DNA of 36,691 nucleotides from Prevotella sp. GTDB taxonomy: Bacteria > Bacteroidota > Bacteroidia > Bacteroidales > Bacteroidaceae. Shown one piece after another: positions 15,555 through 23,368 of the stretch (positions are counted from its first letter, which is position 1; each line of letters opens with the position of its first letter). The notes under the pieces were generated by a model. The model did not search any database. It saw nothing but the letters and a program-made list of their open reading frames with translations, and was not told where the DNA came from. Position numbers and translations under genes: made by a program. The stretch is from the NCBI GenBank assembly GCA_017417465.1, contig JAFPZD010000165.1:1-36691 (forward strand), written 5' to 3'.

Positions 15555-16418
15555 ATGAAGCTCTCAGAACTTGAATTATTAGCCGAACAGCGACGCAAAC
15601 GGCTGGTGGAAGTGGTCTATCGCGCAAAAGCTGGTCACATCGGCGGTGACTTGTCGTGCCTGAACGTGCTGACAGCACTTTACTTCCACGTCATGCAAGG
15701 CATCGACCCACAAGGAAATCCCCCACTCCGAGGAGGTCGGGAGGGAGCTCCAGAGCGCGACCGCTTCGTACTGTCGAAAGGTCACTGCGTAGAGGCGCTC
15801 TACGTGACGCTTGAGGCCCGTGGCTTCCTGAAGTCGGAAGTGCTCGACACTTTAGGACAGTTTGGATCGGTGCTCAGCGGGCACCCCACCATCGAGGTGC
15901 CAGGCATCGAGGTAAACAGTGGTGCCTTGGGCCATGGCCTACCCATTGGTGTGGGCATGGCTCTGGCCGCCAAGATGGACCAGAAGCCCTACCGTACCTA
16001 CGTCCTGATGGGCGACGGTGAGCAGGGTGAGGGCAGCATCTACGAGGCTGCCATGGCTGCCAACCGCTACCATTTAGACAATCTCGTGGCCATCATCGAC
16101 CGTAACCATCTGCAAATCAGCGGCAACACTGAGGATGTAATGCCCATCGACAGCATCCACGACCGCTGGTCAGCCTTCGGATGGGAGGTCACCACGATGA
16201 ACGGCGACGATATGGGGAGCATCATCAGCACCTTCGACGCCATCGACTACCAAAGCGGCAAGCCCCACCTGCTGGTCAGCGAGACAACAAAAGGCCGCGG
16301 CGTCAGCTTCATGGAAGGCATCGCCAAGTGGCACCACGGCGTACTCAACGAGGAACAGTGCAAGGCTGCCATCGCTGAGATCGAAGAGAGAATAAAAGCA
16401 CTGGAATCGTCGTTATAG
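15555..16418 (+). CDS. Transketolase-like, N-terminal (TPP diphosphate-binding) subunit
   Basis: A protein of 287 residues that covers only the N-terminal third of a transketolase. It has SKGHCVEALY with His77, the GHGLPIGVGMA segment, and the TPP/Mg motif GDG (153-155) followed about 30 residues later by DRNHLQ. The C-terminal half is encoded by the next gene, so the enzyme is a two-subunit transketolase. Known split forms include ordinary transketolase, apulose-4-phosphate transketolase (AptA/AptB) and the sulfo-sugar transketolase. The kinase two genes on favours the apulose type, as an inference. Residues about 55-66 (PPLRGGREG) come from a CCCCC...GGAGGGAG element that looks inserted into the loop before the RDRFVLSKGH motif. 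Confidence 0.88.
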   Translation: MKLSELELLAEQRRKRLVEVVYRAKAGHIGGDLSCLNVLTALYFHVMQGIDPQGNPPLRGGREGAPERDRFVLSKGHCVEALYVTLEARGFLKSEVLDTLGQFGSVLSGHPTIEVPGIEVNSGALGHGLPIGVGMALAAKMDQKPYRTYVLMGDGEQGEGSIYEAAMAANRYHLDNLVAIIDRNHLQISGNTEDVMPIDSIHDRWSAFGWEVTTMNGDDMGSIISTFDAIDYQSGKPHLLVSETTKGRGVSFMEGIAKWHHGVLNEEQCKAAIAEIEERIKALESSL

Positions 16419-16508
16419 TTATAACGAAATAATGTGATAACGAACCACCGTTAGAACGTAAGACCATTATAACGCCATAACGAAAACAAAAAAGAAAAAA
16501 GAAAGAAC

Positions 16509-17444
16509 ATGATTGCATGCAGAAAGCAGTTCACCGACACGCTCTTGGAACTGGCGCGTGAAGATAAAGATATCATTGCCGTGACCACCGACGCACGTGG
16601 CTCTGTCACCCTTGGCGATTTTTCTACAGCCCTGCCCCAGCAATTCGTCGAGTGTGGCATCGCTGAACAGGACGCCGTGGGCATCTCAGCTGGTCTGGCC
16701 CATTCGGGCAAGAAAGTGTTCTGTTGCGGACCAGCCTGCTTCTACGTAGCTCGCGCCTTGGAGCAGGTAAAAGTCGATCTGGCCTACTCAGAGAACCCTG
16801 TCACCATTCTGGGGGTCAGCGGCGGCGTGGCCTATGGAGCCCTTGGCGCCACACACCACTCGTTACACGACATTGCAGCCCTGCGCACCTTCCCTGGCAT
16901 GACGATATGCCTGCCCAGCGACTGGCATGTGACGAAGAAATTGGTAAAGTTCCTCGTCGACTACGACAAGCCCTGCTACGTTCGTGTGGGGCGTGCCGCC
17001 GTGCCCGATGTCTATTCCGACGATGACTTCACGTTCGAAGTGGGAAAGGCCATCACCGTCGTCGATGGAACCGACCTGACCATCGTGGCCACAGGCGAGA
17101 CCGTATGGCATGCCTGGCAGGCCGCCTTGCAACTGAAGGAGCAAGGCATTGCAGCCCGCGTGCTCGACTGCTCATGGCTGAAGCCCTTCGACGAGGAGGC
17201 CATCCGTCGTGCCGCCCGTGAGACAGGGCGCATCATTACTGTCGAGGAGCACAGCCGCTTTGGTGGCCTCGGCGCCATGGTCTGTGAAGTGCTCAGCGAG
17301 CAGCCCGTGCCCGTCCGCATCATTGGCATCCCCGATGAGAATGTCGTCCACGGCACCAACGCCGAAATATTCCACCACTACGGTATGGATGCCGAGGGCA
17401 TCGTCCGTGCAACGCTCTCCTTCCTTGCAACTCCAAACTCCTAA
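16509..17444 (+). CDS. Transketolase-like, C-terminal (pyrimidine-binding) subunit
   Basis: A protein of 311 residues matching the Pyr domain and C-terminal domain of transketolase. ECGIAEQDAVGISAGLA holds the catalytic Glu (Glu53) that activates the thiamine ring; GATHHSLHD supplies a substrate-side His pair; RVGR and the C-terminal Rossmann-like part (DLTIVATGE, WLKPFDEE, EEHSRFGGLG) follow. It forms the active site with the product of the preceding gene (gap 90 bases, containing several ATAACG repeats). It would move a two-carbon ketol unit between sugar phosphates in the cytoplasm. 1-deoxyxylulose-5-phosphate synthase is excluded by the split and the neighbours, but not strictly by motif. 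Confidence 0.88.
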   Translation: MIACRKQFTDTLLELAREDKDIIAVTTDARGSVTLGDFSTALPQQFVECGIAEQDAVGISAGLAHSGKKVFCCGPACFYVARALEQVKVDLAYSENPVTILGVSGGVAYGALGATHHSLHDIAALRTFPGMTICLPSDWHVTKKLVKFLVDYDKPCYVRVGRAAVPDVYSDDDFTFEVGKAITVVDGTDLTIVATGETVWHAWQAALQLKEQGIAARVLDCSWLKPFDEEAIRRAARETGRIITVEEHSRFGGLGAMVCEVLSEQPVPVRIIGIPDENVVHGTNAEIFHHYGMDAEGIVRATLSFLATPNS

Positions 17445-17470
17445 TTCCTAACTCACTCCTACCCTACCCC

Positions 17471-18994
17471 ATGAACTACATCATCGCTATTGACCAGAGC
17501 ACATCGGCCACGAAGGCCATGCTGTTCGATGAGCAGTGCCACCTATTGGCACGTGCCGACAAGGAGCATCGGCAGTACTACCCTCAGACTGGTTGGGTGG
17601 AGCACGACGCTGAGGAAATCTTTAATAACATGGTGGAGGTCATCCGCCAAGTGGTTGCCCATACTTCGTCCCCCAAAGGGAATACCATAGACAGTGCCGC
17701 CTCAAACTCTTCTGAAGCCGTAGGGGGCGCTTTCTCGCTCTGTATCACCAACCAGCGGGAAACGGTCGTGGTGTGGAACCGCCACACAGGGAAGCCCATC
17801 TCACGGGCTGTCGTTTGGCAGGACACACGTGGCAAGGACATCTGCAACCAACTGCGTGTCGACGGTCAAGGACCCTTAGTGCTGGAGCGTGCTGGCTTGC
17901 TCATCGATCCGAACTTTTCCGCACCAGGTGTTAAATGGCTGCTCGACAACATCGAGGGCGCACGAGAGGCCGCCGCGAGTGGTGACCTGCTGATGGGCAC
18001 CATCGACACATGGCTCGTCTGGAAGCTCACGGGAGGCCGTGTGCACGCCACCGACACCACCAACGCCTCGCGCACCATGCTGTTCAACATCCACACCCTG
18101 CAGTGGGACGACGACCTGCTGCGTCTCTTCGACATACCACGCTCCATGATGCCTGAGGTGAAAGCCTGCGATGCCATCTATGGCGAGACCACCGTCGAAG
18201 GGCTCTTCGCTGAGCCCATCACGATAGCCGGCATGCTGGGCGACTCGCACGGCGCTCTCGTCGGGCAGATGTGCTTCGACGAAGGTATGGGCAAGGTAAC
18301 CTACGGCACGGGCAGCAGCGTGATGGTGAACATCGGCGAAAAACCACTGCCGGCTCCTGACGGACTGGTAACCAGCGTGGGCTTCTCAGCCTTCGGCAAG
18401 ACATGGTACGGCTACGAGGGAAACATCTACAGCACGGGCGCCACCCTGAAATGGATTGCTGACCAGCTGCAGCTGGTAGGCCATCCGAAGGAGATGGAGG
18501 CGCTGGCCACCAGCGTCGCCGACAACGGCGGCGTCTACATCGTGCCAGCATTCTCTGGGCTGGGTGCCCCATGGTGGCAGAGTGGCGTGAAGGGAGCCGT
18601 TTTCGGACTGACCTTCGCCACCACGAAAGCCCACTTTTTGCGCGCAGCCTTGGAGTCGATTGCCTATCAGATAAAAGACCTTGTGGATGTGATGGCGCGT
18701 GCCACAGGAGCACCGTTGAAGGAAATTGCCGCCGACGGTGGGCCTACGAAGAACCGTTTCCTCATGCAGTTCCAGGCCGACATGCTGAGCACGCCCGTGG
18801 TCTGTACCGAGGTCGAAGATGCCTCAGCCTTTGGCGCCGTGCTGATGAACGGTTTCGCCCGTGGCCTATGGCAGACGTTCGACGAGGTGGCGCCCCTGCG
18901 TAAGGTGACACAGGTCATTCAGCCCCAATCGCGCCCTGACGTTACCACCCTCTATGACGGCTGGCGACGCGCCGTGGAACAACTCATCCGATAA
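17471..18994 (+). CDS. FGGY-family sugar kinase, glycerol-kinase-like branch (possible apulose kinase)
   Basis: A protein of 507 residues, full length for FGGY kinases. It starts YIIAIDQSTSATKAMLF (phosphate loop 1), has GWVEHDAEEI, TNQRETVVVW, the WQDTRGKD motif, GTIDTWLVWKLTGG, the phosphate loop YGTGSS, and the C-terminal ATP site AADGGPTKNRFLMQ. It resembles glycerol kinase overall, but differs where GlpK has GDQQAALFGQ (here GDSHGALVGQ), so the substrate is probably not glycerol. Next to a split transketolase the best fit is D-apulose kinase (AplK type); a ketose kinase of another kind is possible. Residues about 67-87 (SSPKGNTIDSAASNSSEAVGG) are extra relative to GlpK and derive from a CCCCC..GGGGG element. 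It is 26 bases after the transketolase. Confidence 0.85.
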   Translation: MNYIIAIDQSTSATKAMLFDEQCHLLARADKEHRQYYPQTGWVEHDAEEIFNNMVEVIRQVVAHTSSPKGNTIDSAASNSSEAVGGAFSLCITNQRETVVVWNRHTGKPISRAVVWQDTRGKDICNQLRVDGQGPLVLERAGLLIDPNFSAPGVKWLLDNIEGAREAAASGDLLMGTIDTWLVWKLTGGRVHATDTTNASRTMLFNIHTLQWDDDLLRLFDIPRSMMPEVKACDAIYGETTVEGLFAEPITIAGMLGDSHGALVGQMCFDEGMGKVTYGTGSSVMVNIGEKPLPAPDGLVTSVGFSAFGKTWYGYEGNIYSTGATLKWIADQLQLVGHPKEMEALATSVADNGGVYIVPAFSGLGAPWWQSGVKGAVFGLTFATTKAHFLRAALESIAYQIKDLVDVMARATGAPLKEIAADGGPTKNRFLMQFQADMLSTPVVCTEVEDASAFGAVLMNGFARGLWQTFDEVAPLRKVTQVIQPQSRPDVTTLYDGWRRAVEQLIR

Positions 18995-19006
18995 CGATAT
19001 ATAAGC

Positions 19007-19663
19007 ATGATCAAAGTATTCTGCGTACACACCGCCATGGCTCTTGTGGAGCCACTGACAAAGATTTTCAGGGAGTACCTGCCCGAAGTGAAGGTGAACC
19101 ATATTGCTGACGACTCGCTGATTCAGGAAGTCATCGCCAACGGTGAGGTGACGCCAGCCGTGCGCCGACGTCTGTTGTCCTACTACAACGGGGCGGCCGA
19201 TGGTGGAGCCGACGTGGTGTTCAACACCTGCTCCAGTGTGGGCGACGTGGCCGACTACGGCAACCAGTATGCCCGCATCCCCGTGTTCCGCATCGACCAG
19301 CCGATGGCAGCACTGGCCGTAAGCAGCTACCAGCGCATCGGCGTCATCTCAACACTGCCGACCACCCTAGCCCCCACCTGCCGCCTGCTACGCAACGAAG
19401 CGGCCAAAGCAGGACGCGACGTCTCACTGGTGGAGGGCTTGGCCGACGGTGCCTTTGCCGCAGGACAGAGTGGCGACGGCGAAACCCACGACCGCCTCAT
19501 CGCTGAGGCAGCACAGCGCATCGCCTCACAGGTCGACATGTTCGTGCTGGCTCAAGGGTCGATGGCTCGCATGGAGCAGCGACTCAGCGAGCTGACGGGC
19601 AAGCCAGTGCTCTCCAGTCCCATACTGGGCGTAAAAGGTCTTCGCAAGTTCCTCGGCCTATGA
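19007..19663 (+). CDS. Asp/Glu/hydantoin-racemase-fold protein with one catalytic Cys replaced
   Basis: A protein of 218 residues with the two-domain fold of the Asp/Glu racemase superfamily (also maleate isomerase and arylmalonate decarboxylase). The first catalytic Cys is present (Cys75 in FNTCSSVGD). The position of the second Cys, normally in a VLGCTH-like motif, reads LAQGSMARM with Ser185. Two cysteines are needed for racemisation by the usual two-base mechanism, so this protein may be a single-Cys isomerase or decarboxylase. It begins 12 bases after the kinase and its stop overlaps the start of the transporter gene (ATGA), so the three are translated together. A role on the same sugar acid is inferred; none is known to me. 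Confidence 0.75.
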   Translation: MIKVFCVHTAMALVEPLTKIFREYLPEVKVNHIADDSLIQEVIANGEVTPAVRRRLLSYYNGAADGGADVVFNTCSSVGDVADYGNQYARIPVFRIDQPMAALAVSSYQRIGVISTLPTTLAPTCRLLRNEAAKAGRDVSLVEGLADGAFAAGQSGDGETHDRLIAEAAQRIASQVDMFVLAQGSMARMEQRLSELTGKPVLSSPILGVKGLRKFLGL

Positions 19664-20901
19664 GCAAGGAGCCCTCGACCTCAGGTCACACGCTACCAAA
19701 GAGACGCAAGAACGTCATACTGACCATGCTCGTGCTGTTGGGCATGGTCACTTTCCTCGACCGTATCAACATCAGCGTGGCAGGATCGAGCATCATGCAC
19801 GACCTGCAGTTGTCGCCAGCACAGTGGGGCTGGGTGCAGAGTGCGTTCATTCTCTCCTATGGTCTGATGCAGATACCGATGGGATGGCTTGGCGACCGCT
19901 TCGGCCATCGCGGCGTGCTGGCACTCATCGTACTCTGGTGGTCAGCGTTCACGGCATTCACAGGCATGGCGGGTGGTCTGTTGTCGTTGCTCGTCATCCG
20001 CTTTATGTTTGGCATCGGCGAGGCTGGCTCGTCACCGTGTAGCACGGGCGTCATAAGCCGCTGGTTCGAGAAGGGCGAAGTCGGCAAGGCGCAAGGCTAC
20101 GTCTGGGCAGCCAGCCGTATGGGCGGCGCCCTGACGCCTTTCGTTGTCATCCCCGTCATGGCGTGGCTGGGCTGGCGCGAGGCCTTCTATCTTCTGGGAG
20201 CGCTCGGCGTGGTCTGGGCTATCGTGTGGTATTGGTATTACAGGCCAGCCTCCAAACCAACAGACTCCCCTTCCTCACAACAGAGAGTCAAGGGGGCGTC
20301 CGTTGCCTGGCTTTCTTCAACGCAGTTCTGGCTCATCTGCGCCATGTACTTTTTCTACGCCTTCGGCTCGTGGTTCTTCTTCTCATGGTTCCCCACCTTC
20401 ATGGAGTTGGGACGTGGGTTTAGCAAGAGTGAACTGACATACGCTGTGGCTGTGCCATTTATCATGAGCATGTTGGGCAACATTACAGGCGGTCACCTCA
20501 CCGACCGACTCACAAAGCGCTACGGGCTGAAAGTGGGCCGCAAGGCACTGGGCAGCACCTCGCTGGCCGTGTCAGCCGTGTGCATGTTCTTAGCAGCCTT
20601 CATTCCAGGCAAGATGGCCGTATTCGTGTTCCTCTCGCTCTGCTTCGGCATCTTCGACCTGATGCTACCTTCTGCCTGGGCACTCTGCATAGACTTGGGC
20701 AAGAAGCAAGCGGGCACACTCAGCGGTGCCATGAACACGGCAGGAAACCTCGGCGGATTCTGTTGCGGCATCCTCTTCGGGCAGCTTGTCGAGTCATCTG
20801 GCAACTACAACCTGCCGCTCTACATGATTGCCCTGATGCTCATCATTAGCGCCAGTCTCTTTGCATTCATCAACCCTGAAAAATCCATCGTTAAAAGCTG
20901 A
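19660..20901 (+). CDS. MFS transporter, anion:cation symporter family (hexuronate/sugar-acid type)
   Basis: A protein of 413 residues with about 12 membrane segments. The N-terminal pattern NVILTMLVLLGMVTFLDRINISVA and the loop GWLGDRFGHR are typical of the ACS family (GudP/ExuT-like), which brings in sugar acids with protons. The arginine in FLDRINIS and the acidic/Gly loop fit a carboxylate substrate. It would import the sugar or sugar acid used by the block. The start codon overlaps the stop of the racemase-like gene. The central cytoplasmic loop (about 202-213) carries a CTCCCC..GGGGGCG element. It ends 33 bases from the converging DUF1537 gene. Confidence 0.88.
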   Translation: MSKEPSTSGHTLPKRRKNVILTMLVLLGMVTFLDRINISVAGSSIMHDLQLSPAQWGWVQSAFILSYGLMQIPMGWLGDRFGHRGVLALIVLWWSAFTAFTGMAGGLLSLLVIRFMFGIGEAGSSPCSTGVISRWFEKGEVGKAQGYVWAASRMGGALTPFVVIPVMAWLGWREAFYLLGALGVVWAIVWYWYYRPASKPTDSPSSQQRVKGASVAWLSSTQFWLICAMYFFYAFGSWFFFSWFPTFMELGRGFSKSELTYAVAVPFIMSMLGNITGGHLTDRLTKRYGLKVGRKALGSTSLAVSAVCMFLAAFIPGKMAVFVFLSLCFGIFDLMLPSAWALCIDLGKKQAGTLSGAMNTAGNLGGFCCGILFGQLVESSGNYNLPLYMIALMLIISASLFAFINPEKSIVKS

Positions 20902-20934
20902 AAGAGGGCGTTTCATTATACCCCACCCTATTGT

Positions 20935-22152
20935 CTACACCGCTTTTAACTTCTGGTAAACCGCTCTTAGCGACTCATCATCGCCCACATTACCTGGGAA
21001 GATGACGTAGGGGAAGTCCTTTGTCATGACACAAGGGACATTAGGGATGATTTGTCCCAACACGCGGGCACACTTCACGCCCAGCCCTTTCGTTAGGATA
21101 TCGTGAGAGGTAATGCCACCCTTGGCGACCAGACACGAGGGCACAAAAGGCAACCGACAGACAACGGACACAAGGAAGTCGCTGACCTGCTGCCCAAGAT
21201 GCTGGCGCTGGTCAGCATCGGCCAGACGTAACTCCTGGCGTGAGGTATAGACGACGGGCGTCCTTCGCGCATGCACGTTAGATAATAAGGTGTCTAACGT
21301 CTCAGCCAGCAGTGCCTCAGAGTCGTCGAGGATGCGCTGCACGTCGACCTCCACGCCTGCCGTTCCATCGGCAGAGAGCAGTCGTCCTAACTGCCGTGTG
21401 GTCTTCTGCACATGGGAACCGACAATGAAAAGTGGCAAGTGACTAGTGTCAAGTGCCAACTGGGCAAGGGTGAGAAGGGGCTTGTCTGGAATACCAGCCA
21501 TGGCCTTGGGAAGCGACGAGGAGGAGCGGACGACCACATGCCCGTCAGCGGGAAGCGTCTGGACAAAGCGGAGCAGCTCGTCGTAGCTTTGCGCATCGAC
21601 AATCTCGTAATCATCAGGGTTGGCACCTTTCTCTGCAATGTAGTCACGGAGCACGCTGGTGTGGTAAGCAAAGACGTTGTCGCGGGCAAACTCCGTCTCA
21701 CTGATGGGGACAAGGCGCTCGCCGTCCTTCATGTAATGAACACCGTCAATAGTGAAGCGCCCTGCCTCGATGAAAGCAGGACAGAACGGTGTCTTCGAAG
21801 CCACAGGCAAGCCATGGCGCACCAGACAGTCACGGATGACATCAGTCTCCAGCGGGAAGTGGCCACGCAGGCAACTGTCGCTACGACTCACCAGAATCAA
21901 GCGACAGCCAAAGTCGCGATTCACACGGATGACCATCTCCGTGGCCTCACGCGTCACCGTGGCAGCCTCCTCGCTAGTCATGGCGCGAGTGTTCGTCAGG
22001 ATGTAGAAGAACGGCACATCGTCCTGAAAGGCACTCCGCACGCTCTCCTCGTCCCACTGCGTGATGAGCAGACAGCCATGCACGGTCTGTATGCCTGTCG
22101 GGTCGTCGTCGAGAACGACCATTTTAGTATTTGTCAACTTACGTTTTGCCAT
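20935..22152 (-). CDS. DUF1537 family kinase (four-carbon acid sugar kinase type)
   Basis: A protein of 405 residues. I start it at the ATG at 22152 (MAKRKLTNTK), because the DDDPTG motif then sits about 17 residues in, as usual; ATG codons further up- and downstream are possible. Seen motifs: VVLDDDPTGIQTVHG at the N-terminus, LVSRSDSCLRGHFPLE (substrate loop), and C-terminal VAKGGITSHDILTKGLGVKCARVLGQIIPNVP (nucleotide-binding half). Characterised members phosphorylate 3-oxo-tetronate, D-threonate, D-erythronate or 3-oxo-isoapionate. Family members are normally next to OtnC, PdxA2 or a RuBisCO-like protein; here the neighbour is a BKACE enzyme. It is downstream of the BKACE gene on the same strand, separated by a long hairpin. 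Confidence 0.85.
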   Translation of the reverse strand: MAKRKLTNTKMVVLDDDPTGIQTVHGCLLITQWDEESVRSAFQDDVPFFYILTNTRAMTSEEAATVTREATEMVIRVNRDFGCRLILVSRSDSCLRGHFPLETDVIRDCLVRHGLPVASKTPFCPAFIEAGRFTIDGVHYMKDGERLVPISETEFARDNVFAYHTSVLRDYIAEKGANPDDYEIVDAQSYDELLRFVQTLPADGHVVVRSSSSLPKAMAGIPDKPLLTLAQLALDTSHLPLFIVGSHVQKTTRQLGRLLSADGTAGVEVDVQRILDDSEALLAETLDTLLSNVHARRTPVVYTSRQELRLADADQRQHLGQQVSDFLVSVVCRLPFVPSCLVAKGGITSHDILTKGLGVKCARVLGQIIPNVPCVMTKDFPYVIFPGNVGDDESLRAVYQKLKAV

Positions 22153-22236
22153 TTGGGATAGTACAATTACGCTGCGCAAATAAAATAGTAAATAAGTAAC
22201 TATTCAAATTTAGTTTATACAAATAATCCTTTTTCC

Positions 22237-22309
22237 AACAACGAATTCGACGAATTAAACGAATTGCTGCGCGGTGTAATTCGTTTAATTCGTTTAATTC
22301 GTTGTTTTT
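22237..22309. terminator. 29-bp-arm hairpin made of CGAATTAAA units
   Basis: Arms 22237-22265 and 22278-22306 pair with two adjacent mismatches, loop 12 bases, then a run of T. The 9-mer CGAATTAAA (or its complement) is repeated two to three times in each arm. Read on the minus strand it lies between BKACE and DUF1537, where it would reduce readthrough or protect the BKACE message end. Confidence 0.8.
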
Positions 22310-22337
22310 ATATAACAATTGTGTTCATCTACTTAGA

Positions 22338-22377
22338 AAATAGTAAATAGTAAATAGTAAATAGTCAAATAGTAAAT
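22338..22377. repeat. Heptamer array AAATAGT overlapping the BKACE stop codon
   Basis: AAATAGT is repeated four times at 22338-22365, then a C, and once more at 22367-22373 followed by AAAT. The stop codon of the BKACE gene (complement of TCA at 22365-22367) falls in the array. Confidence 0.8.
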
Positions 22378-23204
22378 GCCTCGATGTGTTGCATTGCCCT
22401 GGCCTCAGCAGGGGTGGCAGGCTCGCACCCCATCATGCGGATCAGTGCGACGAGTCGCTCCACCAGTTCGGCATTGGTATGGGCACGTATCCCCTCAGCA
22501 TAGTAGAAGCTGTCCTCAAAGCCTACGCGGACGGCCGATGCTCCCATGCCAATGGCGCAGGCCAGCATCGAGAAGTCCTTCATCGAGTCGTGGGTAATAC
22601 CCCACGTCGTGCCAGGCTCCATCAGCGAGCAGAGCATCGCCAAGTTACGCCCCGTGGCCGAGAGATTCGACGAGTTGCCAGGCCCCACACAGAAGTTATA
22701 GTGCAACGGACGGTGCAGCACACCCTCGTCGGCCAATCGCGTGGCACACTCCACGTGACTCAGGTCGAAGAGCTCCATCTCTGGCACGGTGTGGGTCTCG
22801 TCGAGCCGTTTCGCCCAGTAGCGCAGGTCGGGCATGGTGTTGATATACACCGTCTCGCCAAAGTTGACGCTGCCCATGTTCAGCGATGCCACCTCCACCT
22901 CAGGCACGTCGAGACTCACGCAACGCTCAGCAAGCGTCAGCGTCGAGAGTCCGCCAGTGCTGCCCTGCACAATCATGTCTGTCTCCTTACGAATCAGTCC
23001 GATGGTCTGACGAAACACGTCCAGCTCAAACGTCGGATTCCCCTGCAGGTCACGTGTGTGCAGGTGCACCTCGCAGGCGCCTGCCTTGTAGCAGTCAATG
23101 GTGTCGCGAGCAATCTCCTCGGGTGTCAGTGGATTCTTTACGTCGGCCGGAATTGGCTTTCCTACGTGGCAGACAGGTGCCACCGTTACGATGATTTTCC
23201 TCAT
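22365..23204 (-). CDS. Beta-keto acid cleavage enzyme (BKACE, DUF849)
   Basis: A protein of 279 residues starting at the ATG at 23204 (MRKIIVTVAPVCH), which lies 56 bases past a clear minus-strand promoter; further upstream frames are not supported. The zinc motif CEVHLHTRD gives His47 and His49, and ASAVRVGFEDS gives Arg226, Glu230 and Asp231, the same numbering as the catalytic set of 3-keto-5-aminohexanoate cleavage enzyme (Kce), so it should be active. BKACE enzymes convert a beta-keto acid plus acetyl-CoA to acetoacetate plus the CoA ester of the shortened acid. The substrate is unknown; next to a DUF1537 kinase it may be a 3-oxo sugar acid or its phosphate. It is divergent from the isomerase-like gene. 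Confidence 0.88.
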   Translation of the reverse strand: MRKIIVTVAPVCHVGKPIPADVKNPLTPEEIARDTIDCYKAGACEVHLHTRDLQGNPTFELDVFRQTIGLIRKETDMIVQGSTGGLSTLTLAERCVSLDVPEVEVASLNMGSVNFGETVYINTMPDLRYWAKRLDETHTVPEMELFDLSHVECATRLADEGVLHRPLHYNFCVGPGNSSNLSATGRNLAMLCSLMEPGTTWGITHDSMKDFSMLACAIGMGASAVRVGFEDSFYYAEGIRAHTNAELVERLVALIRMMGCEPATPAEARAMQHIEAFTI

Positions 23205-23259
23205 GATGCTAAGTGGTAAGTAGTGAGTGTAAGTAGTTCTGGGGACGAAAGCCCGAGTG

Positions 23260-23294
23260 CAAAGGTACAAAGTATTTTTCAATTCGCTGCCAAA
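23260..23294 (-). promoter_or_regulatory. Promoter of the BKACE-DUF1537 unit
   Basis: On the minus strand TACCTTTG (complement of 23260-23267) is followed at 56 bases by the BKACE start. TTTG (complement of CAAA at 23291-23294) is a possible -33 box, 23 bases away. It faces the isomerase promoter, whose -33 box starts 4 bases further. Confidence 0.65.
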
Positions 23295-23297
23295 AAG

Positions 23298-23329
23298 TTT
23301 GTTTTTTTGAGAAAAAAGGCGTACCTTTG
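23298..23329 (+). promoter_or_regulatory. Promoter of the isomerase-like gene
   Basis: TTTG (23298-23301), 20 bases, TACCTTTG (23322-23329): a close match to the Bacteroidetes consensus. The start codon is 39 bases past the -7 box. Confidence 0.8.
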
Positions 23330-23368
23330 CCGAAGAATTACAAATCGCGACACTAAAACACTAAAACA

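Noticed and set aside
20935-23204. DUF1537/BKACE unit as part of lysine fermentation (kce type)
   Set aside because: The catalytic residues fit BKACE in general, but no other lysine-fermentation genes are present and the neighbours are sugar genes.
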